64,000 nt of DNA from positions 3,239,001 through 3,303,000 of the forward strand of contig NZ_CP051677.1 in NCBI RefSeq assembly GCF_012849055.1. Reading direction: 5' to 3'. Of this stretch, positions 19,462 to 28,566 are shown one piece after another. The stretch's first letter is position 1. Each line of letters begins with the position of its first letter. A program made the translations under genes and the position numbers. The stretch is from Spirosoma rhododendri (GTDB lineage: Bacteria > Bacteroidota > Bacteroidia > Cytophagales > Spirosomataceae). The notes under the pieces are model-generated. The model saw only the letters and a program-made list of their open reading frames with translations. It ran no database searches and was not told the origin of the DNA.

Positions 19462-20570
19462 ATGTTAAACGTCGCCATTGTCGGTCTTGGATTTGGGGCC
19501 GAGTTTATCCCAATCTACCAGCGTCACCCGCAGGTTACCATGTACGCTATTTGCCAGCGCAACGTCGAAAATCTAAACAAGATCGGCGATGCGTATGGTA
19601 TCGAGGTGCGCTACTCCAGCTACGACGAATTGCTGGCTGATCCCAACGTCGATGCGGTGCACATCAACTCGCCCATTCCCAACCACGCCGAGCAGACGCT
19701 GAAAGCCCTGCGGGCGGGTAAGCACGTAGCCTGTACGGTGCCGATGGCTACGTCGGTCGAAGACTGTCAGGCCATTGTGCAGGCTTGCAAGGAGAGCGGC
19801 AAGAAGTATATGATGATGGAAACGGTGGTCTACAGCCGCGAGTTTCTGTACGTCAAGGAGTTGTACGAAACAGGTGAGCTGGGTAAAGTACAGTTCCTGA
19901 AAGCCAGCCATCAGCAGGACATGGACGGCTGGCCCGATTACTGGCCGGGTTTGCCGCCGATGCACTATGCCACGCACTGCGTCGGGCCGGTGGCGGGTTT
20001 GCTCAAACTCCAGGCTGATTACGTGTCGTGCTTCGGTTCGGGAACGATTCGCGAGGAGCTGGCCAAGATTCATAACTCGCCGTTTGCCGTCGAGTCGGCG
20101 CATATCAAGTTCAAGGACAGCGATTTGTCGGCCTACGTGTACCGGTCGCTGTTCGACGTAGCGCGGCAGTACCGCGAGAGTTTCGAGGTGTACGGCGATA
20201 AAAAGTCGTTCGAGTGGCAACTGATCGAAGATGAGCAGCCAGTGATTCACACGGCCAAAAAGCCCGAACCCGAGATTCCCGAAAAAGTGACCGTGCCTGA
20301 TTTCGCGCACTATCTGCCGGAAGAAATTCAGCGGTTCACGACCAAAGGCGTGTACGATGCCGATGAAACTCAGCACCTGTCGTTTACGCAGGGTGGGGGC
20401 ATGGTGGGTCGCACCCGCACATGGTACACGAATTCGTGTCGGCCATTGTGGAAGACCGGGACCCGTTCCCCAACGCGGCTCAGTCGGCCAACTGGACAAG
20501 CGTCGGCATTCTGGCGCACGAGTCGGCCCTGCGCGGTGGCGAAATCATGAAACTGCCGGATTTTGATTGA
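19462..20570 (+). pseudogene. Gfo/Idh/MocA family oxidoreductase, broken by one frameshift near its 3' end
   Basis: The first 313 residues are a normal NAD(P)-dependent sugar oxidoreductase: Rossmann motif VGLGFGAEF, the AGKHVACTVPMA segment and the substrate-domain ETVVYSREF. After the glycine run in FTQGGG the frame is lost and ends at 20550 with unrelated sequence. Adding one G to the G5 run at 20395-20399 restores a conserved C-terminus (HGGSHPHMVHEFVSAIVEDR and onward) ending at a TGA at 20568-20570, for about 369 residues. The same lesion occurs in three other genes here, so an assembly error is the likeliest cause. It should work with the upstream isomerase and the ThuA protein in keto-sugar metabolism. 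Confidence 0.85.
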
Positions 20571-20645
20571 TTAGTTTAAGGTTTGATGTTCAATGTTTAA
20601 CGTTGCCAATAACCTTAGACATTAAACATCAAACCTTAAACCTAA
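20571..20645. repeat. Intergenic inverted repeat (GTTTAAGGTTTG family), copy 2
   Basis: Imperfect arms of about 34 bases (20571-20604 and 20611-20645) share the GTTTAAGGTTTG core with the element at 17381. It fills the gap from the restored oxidoreductase stop (20568-20570) to the A of the next ATG at 20645, so the hairpin would cover the ribosome-binding region. Confidence 0.75.
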
Positions 20646-21061
20646 TGATCGAACTACTACTCGAACGGATAACCCCTGCCGACCCGGCGACGGGGCGTGT
20701 ACTCGCTGAACACTACGACATCGTAGAAAAGGCATCGGGACAGACCGTCGGGACAATTCGGTTGCGGTTGAGCGATACGGACGATATCCGGTTGTATGCC
20801 GGGCATATCGGCTACCGGGTGGAAGAAGCCTTTCGCGGGCATCATTACGCGGCCCAGGCTTGTATGTTGTTGAAAACGATAGCGTTACAACGCGGTTTTG
20901 GCGAACTTTGGATTACCTGTGACCCCGACAACTGGCCCTCACGTCGTACCTGCGAACGCATCGGTGCCAAACTGATTGAGATCATCGACCTGCCCGAGGA
21001 TCTCGATATGTACCTCGACGGCGAACGGCAAAAATGCCGGTATCGGTGGCAGCTTAGCTAG
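20645..21061 (+). CDS. GNAT family N-acetyltransferase
   Basis: The 138-residue protein has a GNAT fold. Signs are the central beta strands (TVGTIRLRLSD, HIGYRVEEAFRGHHYAAQA), in which the R-G-H-H-Y-A segment stands for the acetyl-CoA loop near residues 65-72, and a late DPDNWPSRRTCERIG segment typical of RimJ/RimL-type members. The substrate is unknown; amino-acid, peptide and small-amine acetylation are all possible. The frame opens earlier at 20567, but that stretch is the inverted repeat, so the ATG at 20645 is preferred. It is short, but complete for a compact GNAT. Confidence 0.85.
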   Translation: MIELLLERITPADPATGRVLAEHYDIVEKASGQTVGTIRLRLSDTDDIRLYAGHIGYRVEEAFRGHHYAAQACMLLKTIALQRGFGELWITCDPDNWPSRRTCERIGAKLIEIIDLPEDLDMYLDGERQKCRYRWQLS

Positions 21062-21090
21062 TGCTATTACCAATATGAACCTTACATGAA

Positions 21091-24000
21091 ATGATAATTA
21101 ACTCAACTAAACTGGTTCTTGCTCTGGCTGGACTGGCGCTGCTAACGCAGTGTGCCCGGCAGACGAATTCACAGAAAACAACGGATCGACAGGGAACGTC
21201 GCGGGTTGCTGCGAATAAGCCCCGCCGGACAGAAATTCTGTTTCTTGGCGACAACGGGCACCACCGGCCCATCGAACGCGTGCCGGAGATTATGGCCGCG
21301 CTGGGCAATAAGGGTATCAATTTCACCTACACCGATAAACTGGAGGATCTGAACCCCGAAAACCTGAACAAGTACGACGGTCTGCTGATCTACGCCAACT
21401 GGGACAGCATTCCGAAGCCGCAGGAGAAAGCGATGCTCGATTACGTCGCGGCCGGGCACGGAATTATTCCGGTTCACTGCGCGTCGTACTGCTTCCGTAA
21501 CTCACCGGAATATGTCGATAAAGTAGTCGGTGGGCAGTTCTGGCGGCACCGGATGGACACTATTCAGACGCGCTTTACCCAGCCAAACAGCCCAATCGTG
21601 GCCGGTTTGCCGTCGTTCAAAGCCTACGACGAAACGTATCTGCACTCGCATCTGCAACCCGACAACAACGTGCTGGCCGTTCGGGACGTAAAAGCCGATC
21701 AGGCTAAAGACCTGGCCGATGCGGGTCGACCCGACGCCAAAGAAGAGCCCTACACCTGGACGCGGACGTATGGCAAAGGCCGGATGTTTTACACCGCCTA
21801 CGGCCACGACGAACGGACGTGGCTACAGCCCGGTTTTCAGCAGTTGCTGGAGCGGGGTATTTTGTGGGCCGTGGGCGATGATGTCAAGAAACTGCACGAC
21901 GATCTGAAGCCGCAGGCGTTCACCTACCGCGCGGCTCCGCAACTGCCTAACTACGAAAACCGCCCCGGTCCGCAGATGGAGCAGAACCCGCTGTCGCCGG
22001 AGGAGTCGATGAAGCATATTCAGGTGCCAGCTGATTTTACGCTCGATCTGTTCGCCCACGAACCCAACGTGATGCACCCCATTGCGATGACCTGGGACGA
22101 GCGGGGTCGGCTTTACGCACTGATTACGAAAGACTACCCCAACGAACGCAAGCCCGAAGGCGGCTCTGACCTGATCGTAATCTGCGAGGACACCGACAAA
22201 GATGGCAAGGCCGATAAGTTCACCAACTTCGCCGAGGGGCTGAGCATCCCGACGGGTATGGCCTTCGCCAATGGCGGTCTGTACGTGTCTCAGGCTCCGC
22301 ACATGCTGTTTTTGCAGGACACCAACGGCGACGATAAAGCCGACGTGAAAAAGGTGCTGTTTACGGGCTTCGGCACGTTCGACACCCACGCCGGCCCCAG
22401 CAACCTGCACTACGGTTTCGACAACTGGATCTGGGGTAGCGTTGGGTACGCTGGTTTCAAGGGACTCGTTGGCGACAGCAAAGACTCGCTTCAGTTTGGG
22501 CAGGGCTTCTTCCGTTTCAAGCCCGACGGCTCGAAACTGGAGTACATGACTTCGACCTCAAACAACACCTGGGGGCTGGGTTTCACCGAAACGGGCGACA
22601 TCTTCGGCAGCACCGCCAACAACTCGCACGGCTGGTACATGGCTATTCCGAACCAGTATTTCCACGGCGGTACGCACCTGCGCGAAAACGGTAGCCGTAG
22701 CACCGATACCCACAAAGACATGAAGCCGATTACCGAAAAAGTGCGGCAGGTCGACGTGTTTGGTGGGTTTACGGCGGCAGCGGGCCATAACTTTTACACG
22801 GCCCGTGCCTTCCCGAAAAACTACTGGAATAAGGTTGCGTTTGTGTCGGAGCCGACGGGCCACATCGTACACCAGAACGTGATGCAGAAGCAGGGTACCG
22901 ACTTTGAGGACGCCGAAACCGGTGCGGGTAGTTTCAACCTGATGGCCGGTGCCGACGAGTGGTTTGCCCCCGTCTTTGCTGAAACCGGCCCCGACGGAGC
23001 CGTTTGGGTAGTCGACTGGTACAGCTACATCATTCAGCATAACCCCACGCCACAGGGTGCGAAAAACGGGTCGGGTAACGCCTACGAAACACCGCTGCGC
23101 GATTTTACGCATGGTCGTATCTACCGCGTCGGCTACAGCAAGGCCCCAGCTTATACGCCGATGGTGCTGAGCAAAGATCGACCCGCTGAACTGGTCGCTG
23201 CGCTGAAAAACAACAACATGTTCTGGCGTATGACCGCTCAGCGGCTGCTTGTCGATCGGAAAAACAAGGACGTTGTACCCCAGTTGACCGCGCTGGTCAA
23301 CGATCAGTCGATGGACGAGATTGGCAACAACCCGGCGGCTATTCACGCGCTGTGGACGTTGAATGGGCTGGGCGCGCTCGATGGCTCGAACCCGGAGGCA
23401 CTGACGGCGGCCATGCAGGCCCTGAAACACCCGGTCGCTTATGTTCGCAAGGCGGCTATTCAGGTGCTGCCCAAAACACCCGAAACGGCAACGGCATTGC
23501 TCAACGCCAATCTGATGGCAGACGCCGAACCGCTGGTTGCGATGAATACGCTGTTGAAACTGTCGGAAGTGCCCCAGTCGCCCGCCGTACAGCAGGCAAT
23601 TCTGGCCCGTCTCGACAAGTCGACCGATGTGAATGACCGCTGGATGCCCGAAGCATTCGCCAGTGCGCTGGCGGGTCAGGATGGGCGTCTGATGAAAGCG
23701 TATCTGAAGCAGGTCGGTATGGCCGCGCCCAAAGCCGCTCCCGCCCACGATATGAGCGCGCATCAGCACGACGTACACGGCCCGAACGTAGGCGTTGCAG
23801 GCCCAGCGGCACCCGCGTCGGCTCCGGCCAAATCCGTTGCTGTGACGTCCGTCGACAAACCCGATCTGCTCATCGCTGCCATCCGGTCAACGCCCCAAAG
23901 CCCTGCCGTGCGCGAACGGACACAGGTCGTTGTCGAGGTGACTAACGCGGGCGGTGTCGATATTCCGGCCGGTACACCCATTCCGATGTCGGTTCGTTTC

Positions 24001-24951
24001 GAAGGACCAACCAACGCAACTGACAAATCAAAAATCGACTTCGTTAGCGTGGCGCACACAACGGGTATCAAAGCGGGTGAAACGGTTACGATCAGCAAAG
24101 GCAACAACGGCCCCTGGTCTACGGATTTCGCCGTTAACTTCGACCGCCCCGGCGACTATACCGTGACCGTCATGCTCGATCGCGAAAACAAGATTGCGGA
24201 GGGTAACGAGCAGAACAACAACAAGTCGTACAAGCTGACATACCGCGCTCCGCAGAGCATGAGCGCCTACGTACTCGAACGCGCCAGCCGCAGCTACGCA
24301 TCGGTCGCGCCCGTCGATTCCGTCGTGGCCCTGCTTCGGCAGAGTCAGCAGATGGGTGCCGAGCAGGGGCAGGCCATCGTCAAGGGAATTAGCGAAGGCT
24401 GGAACCCGAAGAAGAAAGTAACGATTCGCCCCGACGATCGCACGTTTCTGGCGAGTCTGAACAGTGCAGCATCGCCCGACAATCAATCAAGGCTACAGCG
24501 GCTCTACGAAGCGTGGGGACTGGTCGGTGAGCAGCCCACCGACCCGAATGTGGAGATCGTTCGACTGAAAACGGTGCGCGAAGCGATGCGCTTCGACCGG
24601 AAAGAGTTTACGGTTACGGCGGGTAAGCAGGTCGAAATCGTGCTGGAAAACCCCGACGCCATGCAGCACAACCTGGTCATCGGTAAGCCTAAGTCGATGG
24701 ACATCATCGGCAACGCGGCCGACAAGCTGATTACGGCGAAAGACGGGGCCGAACGGAACTACGTGCCGTCGATTCCGCAGGTCGTAGCGGCTACCGCGCT
24801 CGTCAACCCCGATCAGACCGTCCGGTTGAAATTCACCGTTCCGAACACCCCCGGCGACTATCCGTTCGTCTGCACCTTCCCCGGCCACTGGCGCCTGATG
24901 AACGGCGTAATGCGGGTAGTCACTGCCAAGACGGCGACGGTTAGTAAGTAA
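21091..24951 (+). CDS. ThuA / beta-propeller dehydrogenase / HEAT / CARDB / cupredoxin multidomain lipoprotein
   Basis: This 1286-residue protein starts with a lipoprotein signal (lipobox ALLTQC near residue 21). In order it then has a ThuA-like domain (about 46-263, with PVHCASYCF), a six-bladed-type propeller as in PVC membrane-bound dehydrogenases (about 305-690, with repeated DTDKDGKAD and DTNGDDKAD calcium-like loops), HEAT-like helices (about 697-873), a CARDB domain (about 920-1046) and a C-terminal cupredoxin (about 1158-1283). The cupredoxin has type 1 copper ligands in MQHNLV and FVCTFPGHWRLM. Many relatives end in a CxxCH cytochrome c; none is seen here. It likely oxidises a sugar derivative at the cell envelope, with copper as electron acceptor. 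Last gene of the sugar run. Confidence 0.88.
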   Translation: MIINSTKLVLALAGLALLTQCARQTNSQKTTDRQGTSRVAANKPRRTEILFLGDNGHHRPIERVPEIMAALGNKGINFTYTDKLEDLNPENLNKYDGLLIYANWDSIPKPQEKAMLDYVAAGHGIIPVHCASYCFRNSPEYVDKVVGGQFWRHRMDTIQTRFTQPNSPIVAGLPSFKAYDETYLHSHLQPDNNVLAVRDVKADQAKDLADAGRPDAKEEPYTWTRTYGKGRMFYTAYGHDERTWLQPGFQQLLERGILWAVGDDVKKLHDDLKPQAFTYRAAPQLPNYENRPGPQMEQNPLSPEESMKHIQVPADFTLDLFAHEPNVMHPIAMTWDERGRLYALITKDYPNERKPEGGSDLIVICEDTDKDGKADKFTNFAEGLSIPTGMAFANGGLYVSQAPHMLFLQDTNGDDKADVKKVLFTGFGTFDTHAGPSNLHYGFDNWIWGSVGYAGFKGLVGDSKDSLQFGQGFFRFKPDGSKLEYMTSTSNNTWGLGFTETGDIFGSTANNSHGWYMAIPNQYFHGGTHLRENGSRSTDTHKDMKPITEKVRQVDVFGGFTAAAGHNFYTARAFPKNYWNKVAFVSEPTGHIVHQNVMQKQGTDFEDAETGAGSFNLMAGADEWFAPVFAETGPDGAVWVVDWYSYIIQHNPTPQGAKNGSGNAYETPLRDFTHGRIYRVGYSKAPAYTPMVLSKDRPAELVAALKNNNMFWRMTAQRLLVDRKNKDVVPQLTALVNDQSMDEIGNNPAAIHALWTLNGLGALDGSNPEALTAAMQALKHPVAYVRKAAIQVLPKTPETATALLNANLMADAEPLVAMNTLLKLSEVPQSPAVQQAILARLDKSTDVNDRWMPEAFASALAGQDGRLMKAYLKQVGMAAPKAAPAHDMSAHQHDVHGPNVGVAGPAAPASAPAKSVAVTSVDKPDLLIAAIRSTPQSPAVRERTQVVVEVTNAGGVDIPAGTPIPMSVRFEGPTNATDKSKIDFVSVAHTTGIKAGETVTISKGNNGPWSTDFAVNFDRPGDYTVTVMLDRENKIAEGNEQNNNKSYKLTYRAPQSMSAYVLERASRSYASVAPVDSVVALLRQSQQMGAEQGQAIVKGISEGWNPKKKVTIRPDDRTFLASLNSAASPDNQSRLQRLYEAWGLVGEQPTDPNVEIVRLKTVREAMRFDRKEFTVTAGKQVEIVLENPDAMQHNLVIGKPKSMDIIGNAADKLITAKDGAERNYVPSIPQVVAATALVNPDQTVRLKFTVPNTPGDYPFVCTFPGHWRLMNGVMRVVTAKTATVSK

Positions 24952-24970
24952 TAGAATTAGTGAATGATCG

Positions 24971-25019
24971 AGTGATTGAATGAGTTGACGTAATCAGTTA
25001 GCTTATTCAATCACTTTTT
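24971..25019 (+). terminator. Terminator-like hairpin (GAATGATTGAATGA family repeat)
   Basis: Arms 24971-24981 and 25005-25015 pair over 11 bases and are followed by a short T run. The arms use the same word family as the repeats at 19371 and 60945. It lies 20 bp after the ThuA-cupredoxin gene. A half copy of the same word lies at about 25202-25228 by the histidine kinase stop. Confidence 0.6.
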
Positions 25020-25052
25020 CGTTGGCAGGCAGTTAATAAGCTGGATTTTATA

Positions 25053-25114
25053 ACGTAAGAAGGGGTTTATAGCAACCGGCATTTTTTGCCATTGCTATAA
25101 ACCCCTTCTTACGT
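25053..25114. repeat. Perfect intergenic inverted repeat
   Basis: Arms 25053-25075 and 25092-25114 are a perfect 23-base match around 16 bases containing a T6 run. It sits between convergent genes (ThuA-cupredoxin and histidine kinase). The sequence family is not seen elsewhere in the window. Confidence 0.85.
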
Positions 25115-25234
25115 AGTTAAGACGAAAAATGTCTTTGTGATTGCCTGATAGAAGTCGATTGAATTTAAGACCCGTTCGTGACCAATGTCGCCTACTCACG
25201 GCTCATTCAATAATTCAATCATTCAAAAACTCAG

Positions 25235-26161
25235 TCACGCCATTTGCCGGGCGACGCTGTTCATGTGTGGGTTTATCAGCGAGTCGGGGGGAATCTGAAT
25301 GGTAAATTCACTGCCCTTACCCACTTCACTTTTCACCCAGATGTCCCACTTGTGAGCCTGAACGATGCGCTGCACGTAACTGAGTCCCAATCCGAAACCT
25401 TTCACACTCGGGCTGTTATGATCCTGAACACGGTAGAACGGCTGGAAAATGTGGGGAATAACGGTTGGTGAGATACCGACCCCCCGATCCCGCACCGAAA
25501 TCACGAAGCCATCGATCGACGAGTTGGTCTGAATCGTTACTTCGGGCGTGTCTGCGCTGTATTTGACAGCATTGTCGAGCAGATTGTGCAGAATATTGGT
25601 CAGGTGCATCCGATCGGCCATCAGGTGATGGTTATTCGGCCCCAGGTTTAGCTGTAGGTAGTCGCCATGCCGTTCGGCAATTGAGTTGAGCAGATCGTTG
25701 AGCGAGATTGGCTCCTGATTTAGCGCCAGGGTGTTGTTATCAGCGCGGGCCAGCGTTAGGATCATCTCGACCTGCTTTTGCAGCCGCTCGTTTTCTTCCC
25801 GAATAATCCGAAAATACTTTTCCGCCCGTTCGGGCTGATCGCGGGCAATTGGCGAGTCGAGAATATCGATCGCCATGCGAATCGCCGTGATTGGTGTCTG
25901 AAATTCGTGAACGATGGCGTTCAATGATTCAGTCTTAACCGTCGACTGTTGCTTCTGCGTCATGAGCTGCCAGAACGCATAGCCGAACAGGGTTTGCGAA
26001 AACAACGCCAGTACGACCATCACCAGCCAGCGAATGGCGGGCTGGCTGGTCAGACTAAACTGGTCAAGGCCGGGCCAGTTACCATAAAGCAGGCCAACCG
26101 TAAGAATTGCCAGACAAAGAGCAATGACCAATAGAAGTTGTAAAGTAGAGCGATGCGGCAT
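25235..26161 (-). CDS. Membrane sensor histidine kinase
   Basis: The 308-residue kinase has two membrane helices (about residues 8-27 and 44-65) with only a short loop between, so there is almost no periplasmic sensor. HisKA follows with the phosphorylated His85 in VHEFQTP, then a HATPase_c domain with the N box NLLDNAVKY, G1 DRGVGIS and G2 GFGLGLSYV. It should phosphorylate a response regulator, but none is adjacent, so it is an orphan kinase here. The short N-terminus suggests it senses membrane state or a partner protein. The start at 26161 is the first ATG of the frame. Confidence 0.9.
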   Translation of the reverse strand: MPHRSTLQLLLVIALCLAILTVGLLYGNWPGLDQFSLTSQPAIRWLVMVVLALFSQTLFGYAFWQLMTQKQQSTVKTESLNAIVHEFQTPITAIRMAIDILDSPIARDQPERAEKYFRIIREENERLQKQVEMILTLARADNNTLALNQEPISLNDLLNSIAERHGDYLQLNLGPNNHHLMADRMHLTNILHNLLDNAVKYSADTPEVTIQTNSSIDGFVISVRDRGVGISPTVIPHIFQPFYRVQDHNSPSVKGFGLGLSYVQRIVQAHKWDIWVKSEVGKGSEFTIQIPPDSLINPHMNSVARQMA

Positions 26162-26284
26162 ATCGCTTAGAAGTTAAGTTACGACAAAGAGACATGTAAT
26201 GGCTGTGGCGGGAGATAAATAGCAGTTTATTAGGCGTGTAAATATGAATAAGGAATTTATGAAAAGAAAAAAAAGTAAACAAAA

Positions 26285-26306
26285 AATCCCGCGTATGGCG
26301 GGATTT
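26285..26306 (-). terminator. Rho-independent terminator of the H1-like gene
   Basis: The stem AATCCCGC/GCGGGATT with a 5-base loop runs into six T residues on the minus strand. It lies about 85 bp downstream of the minus-strand histone-like gene and upstream of the kinase gene. Confidence 0.8.
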
Positions 26307-26390
26307 TTCACTCATCAGTATCACGTGCTGGGCGGCTATTGGTCTGCTTATTGACTAAACGGTTCCGAATCGGCCGCCCGCTACCAATAG

Positions 26391-26846
26391 TTATGCCGTT
26401 TGTGTGGTTTCGTCAGCAGCAGCGGCTGGCTCTGCGACCGGCTTCTTGGCCCGCGAGGGGCGGGGGGCCGCCTTGGCGGCTGGGCGGGCAGGGGCTTTGG
26501 TTACGGGGGCGACTTCGGCTTTCACCGCCGACTCAGCAGCCGTAGTCTTTTTGTTGATTGCCCGCTGCGCGTTCTTGTCGGCTTTCTGGGCATTCTTGAT
26601 GGCTTTCTTCGACTCTTTCTTTGCTTTCTTGGCTACCGATTTGGTGGCTTTTTCGGGCTTGGTGGTTTTCTTCTCAGCCTTGTCCATCAGCTTGGTCAGC
26701 TTCTTGGCCAGCTTTTCTGCCGATTTCTCAATCGACTTTTTCATTTTTTTTGTTGCTGCGCCCGCTTCACCCAGCTTACCTTCGATCGAACTGATGATGT
26801 CGCCTGTCAGCGATTTGTGCTTGGCCTTGCTCTTTGGAGTTGTCAT
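26391..26846 (-). CDS. Histone H1-like Lys/Ala-rich basic protein
   Basis: The 151-residue protein is dominated by Lys and Ala, with almost no aromatic residues. The middle (about 35-105) is a run of KKA, KAEKK and AKK patterns able to form an amphipathic or DNA-lying helix. The C-terminus (about 110-151) is an Ala/Pro/Lys tail with APARPAAKAAPRPSRAKKP, like eukaryotic H1 and bacterial H1-like tails. It probably binds DNA non-specifically and compacts the nucleoid; this is inferred from composition. It has its own terminator and is transcribed alone on the minus strand. Confidence 0.75.
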   Translation of the reverse strand: MTTPKSKAKHKSLTGDIISSIEGKLGEAGAATKKMKKSIEKSAEKLAKKLTKLMDKAEKKTTKPEKATKSVAKKAKKESKKAIKNAQKADKNAQRAINKKTTAAESAVKAEVAPVTKAPARPAAKAAPRPSRAKKPVAEPAAAADETTQTA

Positions 26847-26919
26847 AATATGGCAGAAAAAAATTTACAAAGAAATACGCAATTTTTGGGACAATCAAAA
26901 GACTTATGTTAAGTTTTTG

Positions 26920-27450
26920 TTACATTTTCTGTACAAAATCCCAGCAAATGATTCCGGCTGTGACGGAGATGTTGAGTGAGTGTTTCGTGCCGAACTGAGG
27001 AACTTCGAGTACGCTATCTGCCTGTTCGACAACGCTTTCCCGGACGCCCGTTACCTCGTTGCCCAGTACGAAGGCGTAACGCTGTCCCGTTTCTGGCCTG
27101 AAATCCGTCAGGCTGACGCTGCCTTCCGCCTGCTCAACGGCCATGACCTGCCAGCCCGCCGTTTGCAATTTTGAAATAAGCTCAGTAATATCTGGTGCGT
27201 GCTCCCAGTCTACGGATTCGGTAGCGCCCAGGGCGGTCTTGGTAATGTCGCGGTGGGGTGGCTGACCGGTAATGCCACACAAATACAACTTTTCGGCGCG
27301 GAAGGCATCGGCGGTGCGAAAGACGGACCCAACGTTGTTGAGGCTGCGGACATCGTCCAGAATCAGGCAGTACGGGAATTTGGGCGCGGCTTTGAACGCG
27401 TCAACGGATAGGCGGTTCAGTTCGTCCAGACTAATCTTACGGGGCGGCAT
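26920..27450 (-). CDS. TrmH/SpoU family RNA 2'-O-methyltransferase
   Basis: The 176-residue protein has the three SPOUT motifs: NVGSVFRTADAF near residue 40, FVLGNEVTGV near residue 125 and VPQFGTKHSLNISVTAGI at the end, which form the trefoil knot that binds S-adenosylmethionine. It should methylate a ribose 2'-OH in tRNA or rRNA; the target is not clear. The frame opens with GTG at 27480, but the ATG at 27450 starts with MPPRKISLDELNRLS and matches the usual N-terminus. It follows the cation transporter gene on the same strand with a 39-bp gap. Confidence 0.9.
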   Translation of the reverse strand: MPPRKISLDELNRLSVDAFKAAPKFPYCLILDDVRSLNNVGSVFRTADAFRAEKLYLCGITGQPPHRDITKTALGATESVDWEHAPDITELISKLQTAGWQVMAVEQAEGSVSLTDFRPETGQRYAFVLGNEVTGVRESVVEQADSVLEVPQFGTKHSLNISVTAGIICWDFVQKM

Positions 27451-27489
27451 ACAAGGGGTTGATGATATGAAAAGGGGCACAAAGTAAGC

Positions 27490-28404
27490 TTAAACCGTCG
27501 GCTGACCCGCTACTCCCGGTTCGATAATGATGCGCTTCACCAGCGGAAACTGCCCCCGGATGGTTTGTCTGATCTTGGGAATTGTCTTGTTTATATCGTC
27601 GATTGTGAGCCGGTCGTTGAAGTCAATCACCAGAATAAGAATCACTTCCTCCGGGGCCTGATACATCGACGGTGACTCCAGTACTTTCGACACCGCCGGA
27701 TCGTTCTCGACTAGCCCGACAATCTGCTGTAGCGTATCCTGACTCATACTCTCGCCCATCAGCAGGCTCCGGCTTTCGCGGGCCAGCACCAGCGACACCG
27801 CCGTTAGGATTAACCCAATGAGGATCGACGCTACCCCGTCGAACACCGGGTTGTTGAGCTGATGCCCCAGAAAAACGCCCAGGAACGCGACGATCAGCCC
27901 CAGCAGGTCGGAGGCATCTTCAAACAGCACCACGAACGTCGACGGATCTTTACTGCGTCTGACGGCTTCCCAGAAGGGCGTTGTCCCGCGTTGCCGGTTG
28001 AACTCCTTCAGCGCAGTAATAAATGATGTACCGTCGAGGGCGAAGGCTATACCAAGTACGATATAATTCCAGAGCGGGTCTTCAATGGGCTGCGGGTGTT
28101 GCAGGTGAGTAATGCCCTCGTAGAACGACACGCCCCCGCCCACGCCGAAAATCAGAATGGATACGATAAACGCCCAGAAGTACAGTTCTTTTCCGTAGCC
28201 AAATGGTCGCCGGGCATCGGCCGGTTTCTGGCTGCGTTTGATCCCTACCAGCAGCAGAATTTCGTTGAGCGTATCGACCAGCGAGTGAATACCCTCCGAA
28301 ATCATAGCGGAACTGCCCGTTACACTGGCGGCAACAAATTTGGTAGCCGCAATCGCCAGGTTGGCGGCAAGGGCGCTATATATCGGCAGTTTGGATGCAG
28401 CCAT
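27490..28404 (-). CDS. Cation diffusion facilitator (CDF) family efflux protein
   Basis: The 304-residue protein has about six membrane helices and a C-terminal cytoplasmic domain. The helix II motif HSLVD (in ISEGIHSLVDTLNE) and the helix V acidic pair in EDASDLLGL are the usual metal ligands for Zn, Fe or Mn exchange against protons. The C-terminus has the ferredoxin-like dimer domain (VLILVIDFNDRLT). The frame starts earlier with GTG at 28500, but the ATG at 28404 begins right at the first helix (MAASKLPIYSAL) and is preferred. The metal cannot be assigned. It diverges from the carotenoid oxygenase gene. Confidence 0.88.
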   Translation of the reverse strand: MAASKLPIYSALAANLAIAATKFVAASVTGSSAMISEGIHSLVDTLNEILLLVGIKRSQKPADARRPFGYGKELYFWAFIVSILIFGVGGGVSFYEGITHLQHPQPIEDPLWNYIVLGIAFALDGTSFITALKEFNRQRGTTPFWEAVRRSKDPSTFVVLFEDASDLLGLIVAFLGVFLGHQLNNPVFDGVASILIGLILTAVSLVLARESRSLLMGESMSQDTLQQIVGLVENDPAVSKVLESPSMYQAPEEVILILVIDFNDRLTIDDINKTIPKIRQTIRGQFPLVKRIIIEPGVAGQPTV

Positions 28405-28566
28405 GCGTATGTGGTATCGCTTAGGCCAACGGTGCCGCCGGTGGAATTGTTTACGGGAAGGCCCGCCAGAGCCGTTGACAGCCGAAAGCTGATGTGGCAC
28501 GGGGCGGGGTAACTTTCCCGCCAGACGAGGGGTTATACCACTGATTCATCGTCGCAGGTATTTCGC

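Noticed and set aside
26079-26324. 81-codon minus-strand frame before the histidine kinase
   Set aside because: It overlaps the kinase start in another frame and includes the terminator of the upstream gene.
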